This document shows, piece by piece, positions 7,396 through 16,446 of a stretch of DNA of 64,000 bases (positions within the stretch are counted from its first letter, which is position 1; each line of letters opens with the position of its first letter). Source of the DNA: a virus. Below the pieces are notes generated by a model. That model worked only from the letters and a program-made list of their open reading frames with translations, searched no databases and was not told the DNA's origin. The DNA is taken from positions 1 to 64,000 of the IMG/VR virus record IMGVR_UViG_3300002144_000477; one strand, 5' to 3'. A program made the position numbers and the translations under genes.

Positions 7396-8484
7396 TTATT
7401 CAGCTACTAATGATGTTTCGTCAACTTGCTCTTCTTCAAGCGACATTTTTTTGTCAAACATGTGTGGGTTGTCAGTAATATTTGCCATTACTGTATCCAA
7501 GCACCCGTCATCATTGCGTTCCCAGCCCTTACGGAACTTCTTGATAATCTCGCCGTCGGCTGTGGTATAAACAAGACTGTTGCCTTCTTTCTTCAGCAAG
7601 CCCTTGGCTTCGATCAAGTCAGTTAATCCCGAGTAAGGATTCATACCTGTTTCGTACGGAATCTTAACTTGCACTGATTCAAACGGCTTAGCATAACGTG
7701 TCTTCATGATCTTACAACCTGCACGAATGCCTTTGACCTGTGTGATCTTGTTGCCGTCTTCGTCTTCCTTTAACTTCATTTTCTTCATTGCAACTACGAT
7801 ACTACTTGCATAGATGAAGCCTTGACCGCCGGAGATCTTGTCGTCTGGGTCAAACATATCTTGCGAGGCGTATGTATGATTTGTTGCAACTAGTCCTAAG
7901 TTCAAGCTGCCAAACATGTTTACACAGTTACGAACAAGTGCTGTTAATGCCTTGGGCTTACGACCCATATCACCTTTCATGTCACCTGCGTTAAACTGGT
8001 TAACGTCTGTTGGTGTCAGCAACATACCCAACGAGTCAAGAACAAACAGAACTTTAGGACGATCGTCTTCGGGCAATGTTTTGTACTGAGCAACAAACTC
8101 ACTAATCATCTTAGCAACGTCATCAATCATTGCCATGTTTAGTTTTAGCAATTTTCCTTCGCTAGTATCAACATCAAGTGCATGCAACCACTTTTCATCT
8201 AGTGCATTTTCGGTGTCGATTAGAATTGGAAAGATACCTTGTTTTTGTGCATTAGCAACTAGGTTGCCTGAGCAGATAAACGATTTACCAGCACCAGACT
8301 CGCCTGCAAATACAGTAACTTTACCTAGTGGAATGCCGCGATTAAAGTCTCCACTAATCAAATAGTTTAGTGCATAGTTATTTGTTGATACCCAATCAGT
8401 TGGGTCGTTAAAGCCCACTGATAGGCCTTCGATTGATTTCGTAATACTTTTACGAAACTTACTTACGTCAAATGGTTTAGCCAT
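7396..8484 (-). CDS. uvsX: UvsX / RecA-like recombinase
   Basis: 362 aa. Walker A is GESGAGKS (61-68); a Walker B-like strand KVLFVLDSLGML follows, and an L2-like region occurs near GQGFIYASS. Length and layout fit the phage UvsX and RecA family. It forms ATP-dependent filaments on ssDNA for strand exchange and recombination-dependent replication with gp32 and UvsY. The start is supported by GAGGAG upstream, and a sigma70-like promoter lies at 8508-8536. It heads an overlapping operon down to 4742. The acidic C-terminus (EEEQVDE) is typical. Confidence 0.93.
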   Translation of the reverse strand: MAKPFDVSKFRKSITKSIEGLSVGFNDPTDWVSTNNYALNYLISGDFNRGIPLGKVTVFAGESGAGKSFICSGNLVANAQKQGIFPILIDTENALDEKWLHALDVDTSEGKLLKLNMAMIDDVAKMISEFVAQYKTLPEDDRPKVLFVLDSLGMLLTPTDVNQFNAGDMKGDMGRKPKALTALVRNCVNMFGSLNLGLVATNHTYASQDMFDPDDKISGGQGFIYASSIVVAMKKMKLKEDEDGNKITQVKGIRAGCKIMKTRYAKPFESVQVKIPYETGMNPYSGLTDLIEAKGLLKKEGNSLVYTTADGEIIKKFRKGWERNDDGCLDTVMANITDNPHMFDKKMSLEEEQVDETSLVAE

Positions 8485-8507
8485 TGTAACTCCTCATTAA
8501 TGTTCTT

Positions 8508-8536
8508 ATTTTACACTAGTTATTCGTATATGTCTA
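8508..8536 (-). promoter_or_regulatory. Sigma70-like promoter of uvsX operon
   Basis: Minus strand TAGACA (forward 8531-8536), 17 bases, TAAAAT (forward 8508-8513). Five of six matches in each box. Predicted start near 8501, just before uvsX (8484). It lies after the gp32 terminator, so uvsX can be transcribed on its own. Confidence 0.65.
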
Positions 8537-8543
8537 GAGTATT

Positions 8544-8576
8544 AAAAAAGGTATTAACCTGGTTAATACCTTTTTT
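8544..8576 (-). terminator. Rho-independent terminator after gp32
   Basis: AAAAAAGGTATTAAC and GTTAATACCTTTTTT form a perfect 15-bp stem with a 3-base loop. Read leftward it lies 8 bases after the gp32 stop and ends in T6. Confidence 0.9.
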
Positions 8577-8583
8577 GTTGCGT

Positions 8584-9570
8584 TTACTTCTGACGATTAC
8601 GAATCATTGCCAAGATGTCCTCGGCACGTTTGCCAGAGTCGCTGCCTGTAGCTGGAGCAGAAGTAGCTGGGGCAGACTCAACTGGTGCGTCATCACTGTC
8701 TACATCGTTACTTGCACTCTGCGTAGGCGTTGGCACTGGTGTAGGCGTCGGCGCTGATGCTACTGGTTTTGCATTGCCGCTACCTGTAAATCCGCTTGGC
8801 TTGTAGTAAGCGGCCCAGCGGTCTGGATCATATGCTTGCCCGTCAACACTAGCTTCGAACATTTCATGAATGATTTTAAGTTCAACATCAGTTGGCTTCT
8901 TAGGTAAGAAGTCAGACAAGTTATGGAGTCCATGTTGCTCCATTGCAGCCAATTCAATACTAGTCAACGCACTCTCTTTGCGTGAGTATTTAGATGTTGA
9001 ATAGTCAGCGTAGCCGCCCTTGCTTGTTTTAACGACATTAAAGTCTAGTCCGCGTTCGAGATCAGTTGGGAGTTCTTCCATCTCAGGATCCATTAGTGCC
9101 GCTTTAACAATGTTAAAAATTTGCGGACTGATAATAAATCTACGGATTGGGTTTTCTGGTGTGCTATCTTCATTTAATGAACTTTCGCGCACAAAGCCCT
9201 GGAACAAGTAACTGCGTTTTTTCCAGTACTTACGACCCATTTCTTCTAGCGAAGAGTCTTTAAACCATGCACGTACTTCTGCTAGAATAGGGCATGACTC
9301 CCCATACATTTCTACGCACGGTACTTGTACAATTTGGGGTTTACTGTTTACGTCGCCTTTGATACCATTGAATGGTAGGCGAATCATTGCTCGCTCAACC
9401 CAATAGAAATCATTCTTTGAGTCTGCGTCAGGAAGGAAACGGATTCTGGAAGTTGTACCCTCTGGGATGTTCCAGTGAGCAAAGATAGCGTTGTCTCCGC
9501 CACCTTGATTAGAACCTGTGCGGTTCTCTTGAGCGTTTAGTTTTGCACGAATTTCAGCCAATGTAGCCAT
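8584..9570 (-). CDS. 32: Single-stranded DNA-binding protein gp32
   Basis: 328 aa from the ATG at 9570, which has AAGGAG upstream; the longer ORF start is rejected. The N-terminal ATLAEIRAKLNAQ is the cooperativity (LAST-like) region, followed by an OB-fold core with SRIRFLPDAD, VQVPCVEMYGESCPI (two Cys of the zinc site region) and KKRSYLFQGFV. A Pro/Thr linker (TPTPVPTPTQ) leads to a C-terminal tail ending KRAEDILAMIRNRQK. gp32 coats ssDNA and recruits replication and recombination partners. It has its own sigma70-like promoter and terminator, so is monocistronic. The basic last residues are unlike the acidic T4 tail. Confidence 0.9.
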   Translation of the reverse strand: MATLAEIRAKLNAQENRTGSNQGGGDNAIFAHWNIPEGTTSRIRFLPDADSKNDFYWVERAMIRLPFNGIKGDVNSKPQIVQVPCVEMYGESCPILAEVRAWFKDSSLEEMGRKYWKKRSYLFQGFVRESSLNEDSTPENPIRRFIISPQIFNIVKAALMDPEMEELPTDLERGLDFNVVKTSKGGYADYSTSKYSRKESALTSIELAAMEQHGLHNLSDFLPKKPTDVELKIIHEMFEASVDGQAYDPDRWAAYYKPSGFTGSGNAKPVASAPTPTPVPTPTQSASNDVDSDDAPVESAPATSAPATGSDSGKRAEDILAMIRNRQK

Positions 9571-9627
9571 AATAATTTTCTCCTTGTAAAGTGTGCCATA
9601 ATGTGTTATTTGCCTTAGCACATACAT

Positions 9628-9656
9628 AGTATATGCTAATTCTATTTAGCAGTCAA
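9628..9656 (-). promoter_or_regulatory. Sigma70-like promoter of gp32
   Basis: Minus strand TTGACT (forward 9651-9656), 17 bases, TATACT (forward 9628-9633). Predicted start near 9621, giving a leader of about 50 bases before gp32. Confidence 0.75.
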
Positions 9657-9687
9657 GCACTTTTTTAGGAGAAAATGTATATTTTGG

Positions 9688-11247
9688 TTAAATTCCTGCT
9701 AGTCGTTTAATTGCACTGAAGTCTAGTACATCAGAATCTTCGTCAAGTTCTTCCGAAACATCTTTACCAGTTGGAACACCAGGTGACGTAGCCGGTGCTG
9801 ATTTTAGTGCGGCTATAACTTCGCTTTTAGCTAGATTTTCTGCACTTGACGATTCGTCGGTTGATGTAACTGCATCTTGTTGCGGCTTCCAGTTGCGTAA
9901 ACCATTTGCAATAGCATCAATATGTTTACGTGAGGCGCCGTCGAAATTATCACGTACTAGATTTTTATAAAACCCTGTAAACCATTTAACAATAGTTGGA
10001 CGAGCATCACTTGCTGGTGCTTGGTTTTGAGATTCGGCATACAGTTCGTCAAACAGCTCATCGTCGCCAAAAATATCGTATAATGCACTAGCAGCGTTAT
10101 CACCATCCGGTCCGAACTCGAGTGGTTTAGCCATTATTTCGTTAAACTTGCGGACAGCATTCTCGTCAGACGGTAATGCCCACGTGCCTTCTGTTAGCTC
10201 GTCGGATGCTAAAACTTCTTCTACCCACTGTTCGAATGCTAGTGCTAAATTACTTCTACTATCTAAGCGGCTTTGTCGAGCCTCGTGTGCGGCGTAGACA
10301 TACGGTAGCGCTTCTTCAATGCGTTGGTCCAAAAACTTTTTAGTGAATCTTTCTCTAAGGGCGTCGCCATCTTCGCCAATCTCAACTGCATCGCTTGATA
10401 CATAGTTTTCCCAAAATCTTGCATACCCTTTTGGACCGCGCATTGCTTTAAGTCCTTTACGTACTTCGAAGAATCGGTCGCGAGCTGCATCAACCATTGC
10501 TGGGACTTCAGTGTCCTCAAAGGCTTGACCGTTGCGAGTAGCACGTAGGAATTTACCTAACTGCTGTACTTCCTCAACCATCGCAAAGATTTCGCTGGAC
10601 CTGTCGTCGACAATTGTACCACCACTGGCTACGTGTTGGCCAATTGCCCTGGCGCCGTGCAAACTAGTAAATGGTAATTTAAAACGCTCACCGTCGGCTG
10701 TTTCAACAAAAATACTTTCAATGTTACGTGTACGTGCTCCACGCTTTTCGTCATCTACTAAACTGCTATGTCTAACAATTAAACGAGTTTCGCCTACTGT
10801 GTCGTAGCTTTTTGTTCGTGTTCCGTACATTTTACTTTCCTGAATCTTAATTTCATCACCATCCCATTGCGATGATGATTTAGTTTGTTGCATAATGTCT
10901 CTAATATCAAGTGAATTGCGGTTTATATCTCTAGTATCAAACGCTAGCATATTCTTCTTAGAGAATCTCCTAATGTCTTTAAGGAAATCGTACCAGGTGT
11001 CCTGATCTTCACGTTCAAGTTTATCTGCAATATCCTTGTTAAAATATACTTTTAAGCTGGTGCCATCTATTAAACTTATAGTAACGTTACCAAAGTTTTT
11101 GTCGTTAACCACAAAGTCAAAATTAAAAAATCTTGCTTTTTCTGGGTCAGTGGCATTTTTGCCCGTGTCATCGCCAAGCGACACGTCGTTAAACCGACCT
11201 CTAATTTTGTCAAATAACAAAGATGAAATTTTATCTAATTCTTGCAT
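9688..11247 (-). CDS. Conserved T4-like marine phage protein of unknown function, 519 aa
   Basis: I recognise this as a large protein conserved in T4-like cyanophages with no assigned role. Features: an N-terminal region with FNFDFVVNDKNFGNVTISL and LKVYFNK, a middle part with GERFKLPFTSLHGARAIGQH and RAFEDTEVP-like helices, and an acidic linker that ends in DFSAIKRLAGI at the extreme C-terminus. That last motif recurs in the scaffold gp22 and two small head-region proteins. AAAGGTAA precedes the start. A virion or head-assembly role is inferred from this motif and from the position after gp17. Confidence 0.65.
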   Translation of the reverse strand: MQELDKISSLLFDKIRGRFNDVSLGDDTGKNATDPEKARFFNFDFVVNDKNFGNVTISLIDGTSLKVYFNKDIADKLEREDQDTWYDFLKDIRRFSKKNMLAFDTRDINRNSLDIRDIMQQTKSSSQWDGDEIKIQESKMYGTRTKSYDTVGETRLIVRHSSLVDDEKRGARTRNIESIFVETADGERFKLPFTSLHGARAIGQHVASGGTIVDDRSSEIFAMVEEVQQLGKFLRATRNGQAFEDTEVPAMVDAARDRFFEVRKGLKAMRGPKGYARFWENYVSSDAVEIGEDGDALRERFTKKFLDQRIEEALPYVYAAHEARQSRLDSRSNLALAFEQWVEEVLASDELTEGTWALPSDENAVRKFNEIMAKPLEFGPDGDNAASALYDIFGDDELFDELYAESQNQAPASDARPTIVKWFTGFYKNLVRDNFDGASRKHIDAIANGLRNWKPQQDAVTSTDESSSAENLAKSEVIAALKSAPATSPGVPTGKDVSEELDEDSDVLDFSAIKRLAGI

Positions 11248-11264
11248 AGTAATACTATTTACCT

Positions 11265-11795
11265 TTATCTAAAATATGTGTAACTTGTAATTCTTAATTT
11301 AGTCGTTGGTACTAGCATTGCATGCCATAGGCTATTTGTTTCCGGGTCCGGATTACGCATATAATAGCCTGTGTTGTCAATTGCTTTAAAGATGTACCGT
11401 ACGTCTTCTTCGTTATTACTGTTATAAAAGCTAGTTCCGCATTCAGCTTCGCCATGCCAAAAACATTGCATGGCGCTGGGCAATGTACCATCTAGGTGCA
11501 TTGGTACTGTAAACCCTGCGGTATCGATCCATATCCGGGTACCTTCTGCAAACTGGTAGTTAGTATCGCCTACTTCGTTAATTTGATATAATTTATCATT
11601 TATTTGGGATTCAAACTCGGTGATCAATACATGGTTGTCTACCATGTAACGGTCCCATGACTCTTGACCTTCTTGTTTTTTTAACACACTTTCTGCTAAC
11701 CAATTATGTGTTGTAATACGCAATGCCAAGTCTGGTGTCACTATATTGGCTAGCAAAAATAAATTTGGGGCCGGAGGTATTTGTTCAATAATCAT
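11265..11795 (-). CDS. Possible 2-oxoglutarate/Fe(II) oxygenase-like protein
   Basis: 176 aa. The jelly-roll iron site is suggested by HLDG (HxD), a distal WHAM histidine and a following KLRITSYTYF, whose Arg would bind 2-oxoglutarate. GTSFYNSNNEEDVRYIF between them fits the family. Such oxygenases are common in marine T4-like phages and hydroxylate proteins or nucleotides; no substrate can be named. It overlaps the gp17 stop by 4 bases, so it is cotranslated with the terminase. Confidence 0.6.
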   Translation of the reverse strand: MIIEQIPPAPNLFLLANIVTPDLALRITTHNWLAESVLKKQEGQESWDRYMVDNHVLITEFESQINDKLYQINEVGDTNYQFAEGTRIWIDTAGFTVPMHLDGTLPSAMQCFWHGEAECGTSFYNSNNEEDVRYIFKAIDNTGYYMRNPDPETNSLWHAMLVPTTKLRITSYTYFR

Positions 11796-13363
11796 AGCAT
11801 TATAAATGGCATTGGTTCTATATAATCGTCAAGACTATCTTTTAGTTTGTTATCTAACTCCGCATCGTAGTTTTGTAACATCATAACCATTCTGACAATT
11901 AACAAAGTTGACATTACTAAGTCGTCTTTTTCTCCAGGCTTAGCCGCAAAGGACACTCCGATTGACACAAAATTCTTAAGCTCTGTTACTAGTGCTTTAC
12001 TGTTTATAGTTAGACGGTCTGACTCTAATAGCGTTTTAAACTTTGAACAAGCAATTAGCTTACTTTTTGCAGTGGTATTAAATCCTTTGCGATACCGACG
12101 TCCGGACCCAGCCTTGGGAGGTTCGCTTAAAAATACTCCGCGGATGTTTTCTTCACCAATGTCAGCAATGCTCATTAGCCCTGCCTCTCCTAGTGTATTA
12201 TTTTCAATGCTATAATAAATTTTGTTAGGCGAGTTAACGGTATCGTTAATATGATCAACTATTTCTTTAAGAATAGCAATCTGCCGCTGTATTACTGTTC
12301 TATTGTGTTTCCATTCTGCTACTTGGATTAGACTAGGTACTTCGAATACTTGAATTGCAGCGTTATCTCCGCCTGTTCCTAAACTAGGATCTAGTGCAAT
12401 AACATACTGGCAGTTGCGGTCAGGCTTTTTAAACCAACGTACTTGTCCTTGTTTTTCAACTGGCTCTATACCTGTTATGTCCATTAATTTAGAAGGAGAA
12501 ATTAATGTTTCGTCGTATATGATAGGTTCGCATTCATGCTCTCGCTTAAAGCGCTCTATGCCAATACTAGCACGTTCTTGATCTGCCCATGCCACATCAC
12601 GTTCAGGGTGCCTATCCCACGTTGCAACATACCCACGGAATCCGTTTTCTCCTCGACCATCTGGGCGCTCGTTACCAAACTCGTCTGTTGTGCGATTTGC
12701 GCCTTTCCAAATTAACCAGAACTGATCTTCGTCGCTGTTTGGCGTAGATGTAATAATTGCCTTACCGCCTGTTGCTAACGTAGGACTAATCGACGTCCAA
12801 AACTCTTTTGCAATAGTATTTCTAACAAATGCAAACTCGTCGGCGTATAGTAACGAAATTGACATACCTCGTCCAGTTGTTTCTGTTGTAGTAGCACTAA
12901 CAATGCGACTACCGTTTTCGAAATCAATTGACCCTTTGTTGTAACTAGTTACACCAGCACGAATATGGTTAGGGCACAACTCATACGCATATCTTATACG
13001 TTGCATAATCTCCTGTGCTCCAGTATATTTGTGCGCGGCAATAAGGATAGTACTGTCGGGGACAAACATAGCATACCAAAGTAAATACCCTGCGGCTGTT
13101 GTGGTTTTACCCATTTGTCGACCTAATAGGTTAATACTAAATCTATTGTTATGGTAAACATCAATTAGTTCATCTTGATAGTCAAACGGTTGGTATGTTA
13201 GTCGTCCTTTAGTCGGGTGTTGAATAAAAAAGTGTCTTGACAAGAAATGCCGTGGACCGCTAATAGGATCTGCGCACCTAGCAAAGTCGATTAACTGGGA
13301 TTGGGTGTAAGATTCTTTAACGTGCGCTGGTTTAACCAACACACCTTCTAAACTTTTAGCCAT
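11792..13363 (-). CDS. 17: Terminase large subunit gp17
   Basis: 523 aa (T4: 610). The N-terminal ATPase has Walker A GRQMGKTT (81-88) and Walker B LLYADE (171-176), with a coupling motif near TSTPNSDEDQFW. The C-terminal RNase H-like nuclease has ALDPSLGTGGD (catalytic Asp near 325) and a later EKDDLV. It cuts concatemeric DNA and pumps it into the prohead through the gp20 portal. Its gp16 partner lies about 2.5 kb away in the same direction. A TGTAAATA element at 13385-13392 may be its late promoter. Confidence 0.95.
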   Translation of the reverse strand: MAKSLEGVLVKPAHVKESYTQSQLIDFARCADPISGPRHFLSRHFFIQHPTKGRLTYQPFDYQDELIDVYHNNRFSINLLGRQMGKTTTAAGYLLWYAMFVPDSTILIAAHKYTGAQEIMQRIRYAYELCPNHIRAGVTSYNKGSIDFENGSRIVSATTTETTGRGMSISLLYADEFAFVRNTIAKEFWTSISPTLATGGKAIITSTPNSDEDQFWLIWKGANRTTDEFGNERPDGRGENGFRGYVATWDRHPERDVAWADQERASIGIERFKREHECEPIIYDETLISPSKLMDITGIEPVEKQGQVRWFKKPDRNCQYVIALDPSLGTGGDNAAIQVFEVPSLIQVAEWKHNRTVIQRQIAILKEIVDHINDTVNSPNKIYYSIENNTLGEAGLMSIADIGEENIRGVFLSEPPKAGSGRRYRKGFNTTAKSKLIACSKFKTLLESDRLTINSKALVTELKNFVSIGVSFAAKPGEKDDLVMSTLLIVRMVMMLQNYDAELDNKLKDSLDDYIEPMPFIML

Positions 13364-13386
13364 AGATAAATTTATTCCACATGGTA

Positions 13387-13415
13387 TTTACAATCATTGA
13401 ATATATTGCTATAAT
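13387..13415 (+). promoter_or_regulatory. Sigma70-like promoter of HNH gene
   Basis: TTTACA (13387-13392), 17 bases, TATAAT (13410-13415). Start expected near 13422. This makes any ATG upstream of it unusable for the HNH gene and supports the start at 13474. Confidence 0.65.
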
Positions 13416-13473
13416 ACTTATCACCGTATACGTTTGGTGTTGCAAGAATAACCCACTGCTAAGTACATATATC

Positions 13474-14019
13474 ATGAGTGATACCTTACTTTTAAACGCT
13501 AATTTCGAACCTATTAGTATCCTGCCGCTAAGTGTGATTGGATGGCAGCAGGCCATTAAGCTAATTTTCTTAGATAAAGTTACTGTGCTAGCCAACCACG
13601 ATGACCGTGTTGCTAGAAGCAGTCATATCACAATGCCTATCCCTAGTGTTTGCGTTACTAAGGAATACTTTAACCCAATGAAGCATGTTAAGTTTACACG
13701 TACTAACTTATACTTGCGGGATATGTACCAATGTCAGTATTGCGAAGATGTGTTTGATAAGAAGGATTTAACAATCGATCACGTAATTCCTAAAATGGCT
13801 AACGGAAACACCTCGTGGGAAAACTGTGTAACTGCATGCAAGCCGTGCAATCATAAAAAAGGCTCCAAACTAATGAAGCCATTGCGTGAACCATTTCGCC
13901 CAGAATACTTTAACTTAGTTGCAAAGTGGAAGAAGCGCCCTACTAAAATCCATTACTACCAGGAGTGGTTGCCTTACCTCGGGATAGAAGAATCGCAAAT
14001 AAAAGCCGGCGTAGGTTAA
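13474..14019 (+). CDS. HNH endonuclease
   Basis: 181 aa from ATG 13474 (MSDTLLLNANFEPISILPL), the usual beginning of this HNH group; the longer ORF would add a spurious hydrophobic leader upstream of the predicted transcript start. The core is CQYC (87-90), IDHVIP (D102-H103), WENCVTACKPC (Cys 122 and 125) and NHKKG. These form a zinc-supported beta-beta-alpha-metal nuclease. It opposes all neighbours and has its own promoter, typical of a free-standing mobile nuclease, though a packaging role like HNH proteins beside terminases is possible. Confidence 0.88.
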   Translation: MSDTLLLNANFEPISILPLSVIGWQQAIKLIFLDKVTVLANHDDRVARSSHITMPIPSVCVTKEYFNPMKHVKFTRTNLYLRDMYQCQYCEDVFDKKDLTIDHVIPKMANGNTSWENCVTACKPCNHKKGSKLMKPLREPFRPEYFNLVAKWKKRPTKIHYYQEWLPYLGIEESQIKAGVG

Positions 14020-14222
14020 TAAGGTTTTTCGCCAGTTAAATATGGTCTAGCAAACCAAAGGCGAAACCATTCTTCTGTTCCTGGCTTAATATCGTTAGTC
14101 TTCTGATAGTTAGCTTTTTCGCTAGCAGTATCAGTGAGGTTGTCAGAAGAGGTGTGTTTAGTAATACCTGCTAGTCGCACCAATTCGTCAATTTCTTGCC
14201 CGAACATATCATCTAGCTTCAT
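14016..14222 (-). CDS. Small protein with RLAGI motif, 68 aa
   Basis: Starts MKLDDMFGQEIDELVRLAGI: the motif RLAGI is at residues 16-20, as in the C-terminus of the 519-aa protein. The end, PGTEEWFRLWFARPYLTGEKPY, is aromatic and looks like a conserved phage tail piece. It overlaps the upstream gene by 4 bases and the convergent HNH gene by 4. No function known; packaged or assembly-related by motif and place. Confidence 0.6.
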   Translation of the reverse strand: MKLDDMFGQEIDELVRLAGITKHTSSDNLTDTASEKANYQKTNDIKPGTEEWFRLWFARPYLTGEKPY

Positions 14223-14575
14223 TTGTTTTTACGCTTGACTGGGCCCTTTGGTGTCATTGGACTAACTGTATTAACACCAGGCATTTCGGTGCTACTATTG
14301 CCTTTGCTAATTTTTTTACTCTTAATGCCCATTTTCTTTTTAGCTGCATCAATTATAGCTCGATCGCCGTCGCTATACGGCAAAATAGTAAATCTACCTT
14401 GAGTTGGCCCGGCTTCATGAAAATCAGGACCAGTTGGTGATCCTGCAACACTAACAGCGAATCTATACGCAGTGTACGGATCAGCATCTAGAATTTCAGC
14501 GTGAGGCAAGCTATGTCGTGCGCTTTTACGCAACTTCTTAGTCTTAGCCTCGCTGATAATTTCGCTATAACGCAT
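14219..14575 (-). CDS. Predicted internal head protein with capsid-targeting sequence, 118 aa
   Basis: Starts MRYSEIISEAKTKK, close to the T4 internal-protein leader MKTYxEFIxEA; predicted gp21 cut I7-S8-E9/A10. The mature part is rich in Lys and Arg at both ends (KTKKLRKSARH, and KKKMGIKSKK, KGPVKRKNK), as expected for DNA-associated internal proteins. The middle has YTAYRFAVSVAGSP and GRFTILPYSDGD. I infer that it enters the prohead, is trimmed and may be injected. It adjoins the next gene with no gap. Confidence 0.6.
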   Translation of the reverse strand: MRYSEIISEAKTKKLRKSARHSLPHAEILDADPYTAYRFAVSVAGSPTGPDFHEAGPTQGRFTILPYSDGDRAIIDAAKKKMGIKSKKISKGNSSTEMPGVNTVSPMTPKGPVKRKNK

Positions 14576-15358
14576 TTATTGCTTATTACGAAGTAGCGTT
14601 TCGTATGCTTTCATAAAAGCTGAACCCATTCCATCGTCGTCTTCTTTAACTCGAGAACCAGACTCATACATGCTAGCACCAATTGAACGATACATGTCGC
14701 TTACTTCATCCATTACGTCGGTATCTAATCCAAGTGGCTCTTCACCGTGAATCATTTTAACCATGTCGTGAAGGTCGCTTAATCGATCTGTATAATAACG
14801 ACTATCCTCGGAAGAGGCAGTTGTCAGGGCTTGTTCCATTTCACGAATTTGTTTTTTAACCATTGCCAGGACTTTGTTGTCAGCATCAGTAAGTTCACGT
14901 GTTGCTGTTTCTTTGATATCATCTTCATCATCCATATGATTTGCTATTGATTTTACGTGTCCACGTTTTAATCCTGTTTCTTGTGCGATCATGTCAATAC
15001 GATGGTCACCTAATTCCTCTGGGTTACACGCATCCAGACCACATGCTCTATCTATTAAATCACGTGCCTTCTGAATACGATCTTGCTTGCCTTCTTCAAT
15101 TTGTTCTTCACTAACTGGCGAATGAGCAGATCCGCAATGCGGGCAGGTGCATGTATCGGCGCTCGCTGGTACTTCGGTTGGTTGTTGTGCAGACGGCATA
15201 CTATCCATTCCAGCAAGTCGTAGAATATCGCTTAACGAAATAACCGCTGGTTGTTCATTCATATTGCCGCCGCATGATTCGCATACAGCAGTGTTATCCG
15301 TAGTAACATTAGGCTCTTCTTGAGCAAATGTTTTTAGTAATGATAAAATCTCGTTCAT
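14576..15358 (-). CDS. Acidic zinc-motif protein with RLAGM motif, 260 aa
   Basis: Start at 15358 (MNEILSLLKTFAQEE) has AAGGAACTT upstream; the longer ORF overlaps the previous gene. Two CxxC knuckles (CESC 26-29 and CPHC near 75) may bind one zinc. Between them lies SLSDILRLAGM (41-51), the motif shared with gp22 and others. The rest is helical and acidic, with a helix-turn-helix-like AQETGLKRGHVKSIANH. Function unknown; a head core or accessory protein is suggested by the motif and by the gp16-gp17 neighbourhood. Confidence 0.6.
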   Translation of the reverse strand: MNEILSLLKTFAQEEPNVTTDNTAVCESCGGNMNEQPAVISLSDILRLAGMDSMPSAQQPTEVPASADTCTCPHCGSAHSPVSEEQIEEGKQDRIQKARDLIDRACGLDACNPEELGDHRIDMIAQETGLKRGHVKSIANHMDDEDDIKETATRELTDADNKVLAMVKKQIREMEQALTTASSEDSRYYTDRLSDLHDMVKMIHGEEPLGLDTDVMDEVSDMYRSIGASMYESGSRVKEDDDGMGSAFMKAYETLLRNKQ

Positions 15359-15368
15359 AATAAGTTCC

Positions 15369-15821
15369 TTAGTTTGCTTTAGCAGTTTTAAATTTTGTTG
15401 AATTTTTTTCAAAATCCTTGAGCATGCTGTCTATACGCTTTTGCCCAACTGTGTCTTGTTTACCAGCATCGTCTTCGGCGTCTTGATCTTCGACGTCGAA
15501 CGCATCACCGGCTCTAGCAATAGCAATAAACTGCGCAGGAATCATTGCACGAGTAGTAATTAATCGTTGCAACACTTCGGCTGTAGCAGGGTACTTCATC
15601 TCAATGTTAAATGTTTCTGTTTCGATTGCACCTAGACGGCGAAATTCTGGATGCTCACCAATTGGTGCCGACTTAGGCTTGCTCATCGTTTCAACTTGAA
15701 ATACATCGCATGCGTTTTTAATGCGGTCAATGATATCTTTTGTTAACTTGATGTTAGCAATTTTAATTTTAAATTCGTAAATCTTGTCAGACTCGAAATA
15801 ATAGGTTGCAAATGTTTTCAT
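15369..15821 (-). CDS. Conserved hypothetical, possibly virion protein, 150 aa
   Basis: Starts MKTFATYYFESDKIYEFKIKIA. The first ten residues loosely resemble a capsid-targeting leader, but the cut site would be YFE rather than [IL]xE. SKPKSAPIGEHPEFRRLG and FNIEMKYPATAEVLQRLI recall a virion-associated protein of T4-like cyanophages. The C-terminus is acidic then basic. A GATAAATA late element lies about 40 bases upstream. Confidence 0.5.
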   Translation of the reverse strand: MKTFATYYFESDKIYEFKIKIANIKLTKDIIDRIKNACDVFQVETMSKPKSAPIGEHPEFRRLGAIETETFNIEMKYPATAEVLQRLITTRAMIPAQFIAIARAGDAFDVEDQDAEDDAGKQDTVGQKRIDSMLKDFEKNSTKFKTAKAN

Positions 15822-15858
15822 GTAAGTTATTAGCCTTTTTACTAGCGTATTTGTATAA

Positions 15859-15866
15859 TATTTATC
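15859..15866 (-). promoter_or_regulatory. Putative late promoter (GATAAATA)
   Basis: GATAAATA on the minus strand, about 38 bases before the 150-aa gene and just upstream of a chain of head-related genes running to gp17. Confidence 0.5.
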
Positions 15867-15869
15867 AGA

Positions 15870-16418
15870 TTAATCTTTTTTACTTGCGTCAAGGATTTGC
15901 TTCAACAATGTATCCCTATCAATTATCATGCCTGTGCCACTTAGTGGCTCGTCGGCATCATTTTCGTTTGCTTTATTTTCTTTTTTAATCTGCTGGTCTA
16001 GTTTTGCTTTTTGTAATTGCAACTGTACCATTTTTAATTTTTTATCTATCTTTGCTGTCTTTGCGGTGATTGCATGCCCTAGTAAAGTGCTAGCTGTCTG
16101 TAGTATAACTCCGCTGAATCTCGGCTCTACGTTCATGCCTAGATCCATTAAGTCCTGAAATTTTTCTTGAGCTAGTTTAGCAAGGTCGTCCATCTCTGCA
16201 TCACTAGCATCTAGATCTCGAATAGTAGGCAATGCAACGTCGATCTTTTCAATGGCTGCATCTACTTCTCTTATAGTCGCTGAACTAACTGTCACTGAAC
16301 GTTGCACCTGTTCGAGTTGATCGGTGGTTAGCGGACCGTCATCGTCTGGGTAGGCTGGCTCAATATCGTCTGGTTGTGTATTATCGATATTAAAGAAATC
16401 TTCGAGTTTTTTAGTCAT
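15870..16418 (-). CDS. 16: Terminase small subunit gp16-like
   Basis: 182 aa. An acidic N-terminus (EPAYPDDDGPL) is followed by a long helical hairpin: VEPRFSGVILQTASTLLGHAITAKTAK..., then KKLKMVQLQLQKAKLDQQIKK. This is the core that T4 gp16 uses to form its ring and that marine T4-like gp16 proteins share. It regulates gp17 and helps recognise DNA for packaging. AAGG lies ahead of the ATG and a TGTAAATA late element at 16447. Confidence 0.75.
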   Translation of the reverse strand: MTKKLEDFFNIDNTQPDDIEPAYPDDDGPLTTDQLEQVQRSVTVSSATIREVDAAIEKIDVALPTIRDLDASDAEMDDLAKLAQEKFQDLMDLGMNVEPRFSGVILQTASTLLGHAITAKTAKIDKKLKMVQLQLQKAKLDQQIKKENKANENDADEPLSGTGMIIDRDTLLKQILDASKKD

Positions 16419-16446
16419 ACTGCTATACCTTATGGTTTTATTACTG

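Noticed and set aside
8615-8806. Gly-Val repeat ORF opposite gp32
   Set aside because: Complement of the Pro/Thr linker of gp32, no start signal.
13381-13473. N-terminal membrane helix on the HNH protein
   Set aside because: The upstream ATG precedes the predicted transcript start; the homologous region begins at 13474.
15369-15821. MKTFATYYFES as a fourth capsid-targeting leader
   Set aside because: Start is similar, but the site would be YFE, lacking I or L two residues before Glu.
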